Of a stretch of 64,000 nt of DNA, positions 57,191 through 64,000 are shown piece after piece. The notes below the pieces were generated by a model. That model saw only the letters and a list, made by a program, of their open reading frames with translations. It did not search any database and had not been told where the DNA came from. Source of the stretch: Bidens hawaiensis. Its lineage: Eukaryota; Streptophyta; Magnoliopsida; Asterales; Asteraceae. Location: NCBI GenBank assembly GCA_021521415.1, contig JAIQDT010000232.1, positions 992,001 to 1,056,000 on the forward strand, read 5' to 3'. The translations under genes were made by a program, and so were the position numbers. Numbering within the stretch: the stretch's first letter is position 1; the number at the start of each line of letters is the position of its first letter.

Positions 57191-59074
57191 TGTTGAAGCT
57201 CCAACCGATATTCCAACTGAAGATCCTGATAATGATTCTCTAGTTCTCTTTGATAATGCATCTACTTCGTCTGATGATACTCCAGTTGTTGATCAAGTTA
57301 GTGAACTTGATGGTGATGATTCATCTAACTAGCTGTGAGAACATTACACTAATTTATTTGAAAATCTTGATGTTCCTGAGAATCCTATTCTTAGGATTCA
57401 TAATTATCATTTGAAAGAAAACATTATTGGAGAACTTGACGTGGGAGTTCAAACACGTCATCAAGTTGCTTCATCAAGTGAAAATAATGTATTGCGTGCT
57501 TATGCAGATTTACATTCGTCTGGAATTGTAAATCTTGCTAATTTCATTTGCTTTCTATCCCAAGTTGAGCCAACGAATCCTCGAATAGATCTTCTAGATC
57601 CTTCTTGGGTAGAAGCCATGCAAGAAGAATTATAGCAATTTACACGTTTGGGTGTTTGGGATCTTATCAACAAACCTGCTAGAGTCAAGAAGGCGATTCC
57701 GACTAAGTGGGTATATAAGTGTAAGAAAGACGATCGTGGGGTGATCGTGAGAAACAAGGCACGGTTAGTGGTGCAAGGTTTCCATCAGCAAGAGGGTATT
57801 GACTACACTGAAGTATATGCTCTGGTTGCAAGATTGGAGTCCATACAAATCTTTCTGGCCAATGCAGCTTACAAGAATATAAAGGTCTATCAAATGGATG
57901 TCAAAAGTGCTTTTATCAATGGTGAACATCACGAGGAAGTGTTTGTTTTACAGCCTCCGGGTTTTAAAGACCCCGATTATCCTGACTGAGTTTATCTCTT
58001 AACAAGGCATTATATGGTCTACATCAAGCCCCGAGAGCTTGGTATGGCACGCTCACCGACCATCTGACGGATAATGGCTTCAAACGTGGAACTATTGACT
58101 GCACTTTATTTTATGTAGATGACATAATCTTTGGGTCAACAAACGATGCGTTGTGTAAGGAATTCGAGAAATCTATGCAAACCAAGTTCGTGATGAGTTC
58201 GATGGGAGAGATGAACTTCTTTTTAGGGTTGCAGTTTCGTTAGTCTGCGAAAGGAATTTTCGTTCACCAGACTAAGTATATGAATGGCCTCTTGAGCCGA
58301 TTCAAGATTACTGCCGGAAAAACCACTTCTACTCCTCTCCCCATGGGTCACAATTTATCACCGGATGAATTCGAGGATACTGTCGATCCTACCCTCTATC
58401 GAGCTTTGATTGGTTCTTTGATGTAACTTACTGCTTCTCTACCCGACATAATGTTTGTTGTTTGTTTATGTGCTAGGTACCAAGCTAGTCCCCGAGTGAC
58501 TCACCTGGCAGTGGTTAAACGTATTCTTCAATATCTGAGGGGAAATCCTGACACCGGGTTATGGTACCCCAAGGACGTTACATTTGATCTTGCCGCTTAT
58601 TCTGACTCAGACTATGGAGGATGCAAGATCAATTTCAAGTCTACCACAGCAGGATGTCAATTCTTAGGAAGCCGACTTGTTTCCTGGCAGTGTAAGAAGC
58701 AGACAACGGTCTCCACTTCAACCGCCGAAGCTGAGTATGTTGCAGCCTCGAGTTGCTGTTCCCAGGTTTTGTGTATACAACAACATCTTCGCGGCTACGG
58801 TTTGAAGTTTCTTACCACTCCCATTTTAATTCATAATTCTGCTGCCATTAGCATCACCAGAAATCCCGTACAACACTCTAAAACGAAGCATATCGAAATT
58901 CAATATCATTTCATACGGGATTGCTTTGAAAAGAAATTAATTGACCTTGAGAAAGTACATACCGATTTTCAAAGAGCTGACTTATTTACCAAGGCATGTG
59001 ATAAAACGCGTTTTCAATTTTTGCTTGGTTTAAATGGCTTAAAGACCCTTGCTGATATCCTGAAACTAGGATAA
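57191..59074 (+). pseudogene. pol: copia A reverse transcriptase and RNaseH
   Basis: RT: SWVEAMQEEL, stop, VWDLINKPA, KWVYKCKKDDRG, ARLVVQGFHQQEGIDY, DVKSAFING, QPPGFKDPDYP, stop; then in another frame [11 protein letters not shown] and YVDDIIFGS. The catalytic pair is intact (58112-58123), but about a dozen residues before it are missing. FFLGLQF, LTASLPDIMFVVCLCA and RILQYLRGNPDTGLWY follow. RNaseH: AYSDSDYGG, STSTAEAEYVAAS, and ILIHNSAA where the usual Asp of the DN motif is His (codon 58832-58834). The C-terminus is KTRFQFLLG, with the stop at 59074. Confidence 0.85.
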
Positions 59075-60894
59075 CTATCTTTATTTTCAGTTTATTTTCA
59101 ATTTAAATTTTAGTTTGGTTTTGGTTTTTAGGGGTTGAATATAGAAAAATACAAAAAGATTGTGCTTTTCGTTTGTATAGATAAAACCCAAAAACATTGA
59201 AAAATTTTAAAAATTAAAAAATGTAGTGTGTTTTCATGTGTGTGTTTTCATGTCTTTAGTTTACATATCTTTATGTTTTTAAAATTTGAAAAGACAAAAA
59301 GATTGTGAAATTTTTAGTTCTATTTATTACAAAAAAAAATCAAAAAGATTGTGAATTTTTGTTTATACAGAAAAATCCGAAAAAGACAAAAATATTGTGT
59401 TTTAAGTATGTAAAGAGAAAATCCAAAAAGATTTTTGCTTACATTCGCTGAAAAATATGTCCATTACTTCTATTTGATGGAAATGTACTTGTATATGTTT
59501 GGTCCTGAGAATTTCTTGTAAATATTCGGGAGAGCCATTCACCTGACAATGGAAAGTAATTGGGGTGTTCGTTATGCATTTTTTACTTTATTTTCTCGCT
59601 GAAAATTATGTCGGTTATTTAAGTATGTGGAGCATGCTTGCATGTTTTGGTCCTGTTATCTACTTGTAGATTGATAGGATAGCCAATAATCTATAGACTG
59701 AAAGTAACTGGGGCAATTAAATTCTTTTTGTTTTATGCTCCTCAAAATATTGAGTTTTTGAAGCAAAAAGAGAAAACGATAGTACATTGATTGTTTGATC
59801 CCAAATCTAGCAAGGAATAAGCTTAAAAGACTGAGTGCTTAATCATTGGTGCATTGATAGGTCTTAAACAAGCTGTTAGAGTAAAATATGTGATATAAAC
59901 ATAAATAAAAGCCAAAACTGAAAGCAGTGTTAGTCTCTAGCCAAAAAAAATTCGGTGAGGATGGCAAAAATGTAATAATCGGTCATACTCAAGCCTTATA
60001 GCTGTCAATCACCCAAAAATATAATAAAGCAAATAACAAGCTTTAGGATTCTGGACATTGTGAGTCTTAATGCGGCTTAATCATCTGGGTATTCATAATT
60101 ATAAATATTTCACTCGCTTTTAGAGCAAACCCAAAGTAATTAAACTTGATCACTGCTGTACTTTATACAATCTAAATTACTGACTTGATCAAAATCCGTT
60201 GTTAGTCATACATTTGTTCCTTAATTATGCGCATCTCATTACCAATAAGAAACAGACCCAGGGGATACAATGGTTTAAGTCAAGTTGGGGTGATTTGACA
60301 AAAATCAAATTAAGCTTGAACCGAGATTAGAGGCTGATAGTTTCTGATATTCTGTGCACTAATTAAACCATTAATCATATCACAAAAATGCTTGAAGGCT
60401 TGTTCTAAGATTTAAGTGGACGACAATATCAATGACCGACTTAATGCCAGTCATAATATCGCTGAAATATAAAACTGAGATGGAAGGACAATTCAGTCAA
60501 TATGATTCTCTGCTCACACTCAACAAAAATCCAAAAATATTTACTGATTTTGAAAAATTATACAAAAACACAAAAATATTTTCTATTCTATGTTTTTCAT
60601 TTTCGGATATTTCTTTTGTAAATATTTTACAAAGCAAATTAGCTTTAACTTATTCGATTGCTACGAACAACAAAATTGTGCTCTAACATTTGTTATTATT
60701 TAAATTCAAAACGTGAAACGTTTTAAGGTATATGTTTCAAAACGTGAAACGCTTTAAGGTATTCGATTATCGAGATATAAGACCTCGGTAATTCATTTAA
60801 GTTAAAATTGCCTTATATAAATATTTAATTCACAAATTTATATAAATATTTAATTCATTATTTTAATTAATTTATTCATTTAAAATTAAATAAA
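59075..60894 (+). other. copia A post-pol non-coding tail
   Basis: No coding support. 59150-59440 carries four to five copies of 'caaaaagattgtg' at irregular spacing. 59460-60000 resembles the tail of copia C ('ctacttgtagattgat', 'aaagtaactgggg'). 'gtcaagttggggtgatttgac' near 60280. A 31-bp tandem repeat ('tcaaaacgtgaaacg') lies at 60705-60765. Confidence 0.6.
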
Positions 60895-61860
60895 AGGTAC
60901 TTCGTTAATTATGAATAACGAATTAGGGCATTTTAACGAATTACATCCTAATTTGTTACCCTAATTCGCTCCCGCCACTCTGTAACGAATGACACTCAAT
61001 TTGTTATGCATATTTAACGAACTAGACAAGAATAGAATCTAATTCGCTATGCCACATGTTAAATTCAGATAATGAATCATCTGATTCGTTACTTCAAAAT
61101 TCAAACGAATCAGCTGATTCGTTACATTGAAAAGCGTATCTTGTCAGACTATATAGGACAGCGTGCATACGAATCGTTATACTATTCATTGTCTTCTTCT
61201 TCCCTTGGTACTGTTACTCTGCCAAAATTTTCAAGAATTTATCAACCTTCGAATTTCTTTATTTTGATTATACTTTTGAGTTTCTATGGTATAGACGATC
61301 ATACCTTTGTGATTTTCGTCAATTATGATAATGATTTGATAGGTTAATTATGCAATTTTGTTACCGTGTTTTTCAGGTTTCTATAAACCTGAATCTATGT
61401 GCTTAATACCATATTGTGTACCACTATCTTGATACCATTGTAATCGGAATGTGTTTCCGAGATCCACCGTGGTCTTCAATTTGGCTTCATGTTGCTGATT
61501 ATGGTTGTATCAAATTCCCGATTATTTGTTTGACTTTTGAAGTTCTTAGTTATTTTGACCTTGCTAATTAAGTCAAAGATTAAGCTTAATTTGGCCATTC
61601 GTTATGCTTAACGAATTGGAACTAATTCTTGCCCAATTTGTTAGGCAATTCCAATGAATCAGGACAACGAATCATATTTCTAACGAATCAGATTTGTATT
61701 CATTATTTATAACGAACTAGCCTTTAGATCGTTACCTTTTCATAGTAATTCGTTTATCCTCATTCTCTACTTATTTACTTGATAGAGAAACAGATAATTC
61801 ATTATAACATTTTAACGAATCAGCCTGTTTTTAACGAATGACATTTAATTTTATTATTTT
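60895..61860. repeat. TTCGTTA/TAACGAA-rich block before the extra ORF
   Basis: About fifteen copies or near-copies of ATTCGTTA or its complement, including a hairpin of attcgtta and taacgaat near 61605. The same word dominates the LTR and leader of this element. Confidence 0.8.
61148..61160 (+). promoter_or_regulatory. candidate TATA element upstream of the extra ORF
   Basis: gactatataggac lies within the word-rich block, about 800 bp before the ORF start. In the LTR the TATA box is likewise just after the hairpin block. This is inference by analogy only. Confidence 0.3.
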
Positions 61861-61952
61861 ATTCTAGTTTTCAATTTTGTTTTTACAACTTTATATACAT
61901 ATATATATATATATTAATTATTACTAATTCTCTACGTTATTTATTTAGATCT

Positions 61953-64000
61953 ATGGCTGATAACATGGACCAAGATCCACCGGTTGCTGATCAATAACAA
62001 CAGCAACAACAACAAAATCTGCGATTGCTTCCATATGACAAGCAACATAATATTTGTTCCTTTTTTGGTACAAAATTTGCTGATGAGAACATATTTGGAG
62101 GGTTATTGGAGTTCCTACGATGCTCGCGTATTCACTACTCTATCACTGCAAATCCTGACGTTCCTTTCAGTATCGTTCGTCAATTTTGGAATACGGTGAG
62201 GTACGTTGAAGTTGAGAACCATATTGAAGCCACAATCAACCAAACGACGATCACTGTTGATATTGATGTAATCCGACGTGTGCTTCGGTTTGGAGATACT
62301 ATTGATCATCCATCGTGTATCTATGGTGGCAACATTGAAGATTCTATGTACAACAAGAATGGATTGTGCCCAACCTACAAGTATCTATTGCATGTGTTGA
62401 TTCATTGCTTGGGAGGTCGCAAAGGTGGTTATGATGAATGTCGAATCATGTTACAGTCGACTTTCGTCACGTTGATACTACACAAGCAGTTTAACTTTTC
62501 TGAGATGATCTTCTATCATCTTAAGGAACAGTGTCTTCAAACAGTTCAAAGAAAGAAGTTCCTATGTATACTCGATTCCTCCAATTAATTATTGAAGATT
62601 TGATTCCTAATCTAATCATAGATGAAGCCATTGTGAACGACGTGATGCCGCTTGAGCATATGACAGCTGATACTTTTCGAAGAATGAAAGTTTCAGGAAG
62701 GATCCTCCTCCGACCAAACGTTTGATTGGTCATCTGGTGAATCCGGAATATTTATGTCCTGACAATGATCGCTGGATCCATGACGATTCGGATTCTGAGC
62801 GTGAGGAGGGACCAGGTGGAAATGATGGAGGTGATGATGATGGTGATGGTAGTAATGGTGGTGATGGAGATGCTGCTATACTTGAACAACAAGTTGCGGT
62901 TGAAGTGGCTTTAGCTGCGGTTGAAGCGGCTTTAGCTGCTATAAATGCCACTCAACGCAAGAGAAAGGGTAAAGAGTTACCTACTGAAGAATCGTCTAAG
63001 CGAAGGGTGTCGCTGGTGCTGGCGTTTCTTTTGGGGTTCAGCCTCCAAGGTCGTCCGTTTCTCAAAGACCGGTGGTGCCGCTTACTACTAGCACCCCGGA
63101 ACTCACATAAACGACCACTCTTACGTCTGATCCTAGGCTTGGTATGATTCCTCAAACTGTTTTATCTTCTATACCAAGGCCTACAACTACTACCTTGGTG
63201 GTTTCTCCTACACCGACTATATTGCCTCCACAACCTATGGACTTCTCATTTCTTAGGCTTAACCGACCTCAAGGTCCTGTTCAACCTATTCCAGCTTCGT
63301 TTCTTGCCATGATGCGTGATCAATAAATGAATATGGTTCTGAGTCTACTTCATTTATACGAAAATCAAATGTCTGCTAACCGTATGACTCAAGAACGAAT
63401 GATGGATAATCAACGAAGGCTGATGGGATATATATATCTTATTGTCAGAAGGAAACAAAGGATCTTCGTGAGATTGTTAGGTCTCAGGGGTGAAGATCAA
63501 AGAGCAGGAGGATCTCATCTTGCAGTTAACATGCAAGGATGATGCACTTAAAAACAGCAAGAATGATGAAGAAGATCCGGATGAGTCTGGTGCAGGTGGT
63601 AAGCCTAAACAAACTCACGGTTCATCCTCAGGTGCAGGTACAAGTGCTACTGATGACTCTGGCAAGCAGATTATTGTGTATCACGACTATACAGCTGCCA
63701 AACCAATTGAGATGATTGAAGCTAACACTGTCTTCTTTGTGGATGGATCGCGGTTGGTTAGAAGCATTGTGAATCGGGATGAGATTGAAGAAGGGTACTT
63801 TGTGGAAAGGTATCTAACACGAGACCAGATTTCATTACTGCTTGGATTAAATATAATGAATTGACCGAGTTAGAAGCTGAGCCCGATGTCGAGGTCGAGA
63901 ACGATGAAGAGATATTTAATGATCCGACCATTCAGAGGAATACGGACTTTATTTATGAAGATGAGGAGGTTGAGGTTGAAGATGTTACAGCTGATGAATA
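61953..64000 (+). pseudogene. copia A extra ORF (downstream of pol), incomplete in window
   Basis: ATG at 61953 (MADNMDQDPP, comparable to MADQNP in copia B). A stop follows after 14 codons and then a Gln run. The N-terminal domain (62025-62588) has FSIVRQFWNTVRYVEVENH, VDIDVIRRVLRFGD, YLLHVLIHCLGGRKGGYDE and, in a shifted frame, MYTRFLQLII (62561). It is colinear with copia B residues. Then come LEHMTADTFRRM, an Asp/Gly-rich acidic stretch (62780-62870), an Ala/Val heptad run and a basic RKRKGKE. The C-terminal parts (63490-63864 and the last 130 bp) are acidic (EPDVEVENDEE). At least four frameshifts and several stops. The ORF runs past the window. Role unknown; position matches the envelope-like slot of Sireviruses but no membrane segment or signal peptide is visible. 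Confidence 0.7.

Larger units (their letters stand above)
35744..64000 (+). mobile_element. copia A: Ty1/copia element with extra 3' ORF, runs off the window
   Basis: Order: 5' LTR (35744-36252), primer binding site, 1-kb leader, gag (37292 onwards), protease, integrase, RT-RNaseH ending at 59074, a 2.9-kb non-coding tail, then an extra ORF from 61953 past the window end. The 3' LTR is not in the window. Copia B is inserted in gag: coding text before 38952 continues after 54242. The RNaseH strings (QHSKTKHIEIQYHFIRD) and the post-pol ORF suggest a Sirevirus-like lineage. Without the 15.3-kb insertion the visible element is about 13 kb, long for copia. Confidence 0.8.

Noticed and set aside
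61880..61920. (AT)n tract near 61900 as an origin or terminator
   Set aside because: A plain microsatellite in AT-rich leader sequence.

Overview
The window is plant nuclear DNA made almost entirely of nested, decayed transposable elements. I find no host gene, rRNA, tRNA or CRISPR array that I can defend. The Ty3/gypsy lineages (Tekay-type chromoviruses with 2.8-3 kb LTRs, and an Athila/Tat-type element) and several Ty1/copia families with long 3' tails and an extra ORF point to a eudicot. From general familiarity with such sequences I favour Asteraceae, but this is inference.

Layout. 1-2597: a Tekay-like LTR in reverse orientation, cut by the window edge and abutting the protease of a gypsy element. 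2598-9005: a 5'-truncated Tekay-like element, with a dead pol (PR-RT-RNaseH-INT-chromodomain), PPT and a complete 3' LTR. 9045-10410: a non-autonomous hAT-like foldback element with 8-bp target duplications; its right end and flank are duplicated in tandem at 10209-10834. 10835-21029: a minus-strand copia element (copia C) with a 5' LTR at 19915-21029 and no recognisable 3' LTR. 21030 to about 33500: an Athila-type gypsy ruin containing a gag-only copia derivative (copia D, 22373-25550) and, inside its 3' LTR, a minus-strand solo Tekay-like LTR (29396-32229). 34096-35743: a copia RT-RNaseH fragment with its 3' tail.

35744-64000 is a three-layer nest. Copia A (plus strand) starts with an intact LTR at 35744 and runs off the window. 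Copia B (minus strand, 38952-54242) is inserted in the gag of A with a clean 5-bp duplication (aagcc). Inside B sits a rearranged Tekay-like gypsy (41879-50183) whose order is partial LTR - pol - full LTR - gag. LTR pair divergence agrees with the nesting order: about two dozen mismatches in 379 bp for B, about a dozen in 911 bp for the gypsy.

The most interesting biology is in copias A and B. Both carry a large extra ORF downstream of where pol ends. The two copies share a domain and a comparable layout but are otherwise quite different, and neither looks like gag, pol or a classical envelope gene. In A the extra ORF follows a 1 kb block rich in TTCGTTA/TAACGAA words and a TATA-like site. 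That block resembles the element's own LTR and leader, where the same words form three perfect hairpins. This raises the possibility of an internal promoter for the extra ORF. All coding regions listed are pseudogenes or fragments. Many of their in-frame stops look like C-to-T type changes, as expected from decay of methylated, silenced DNA.
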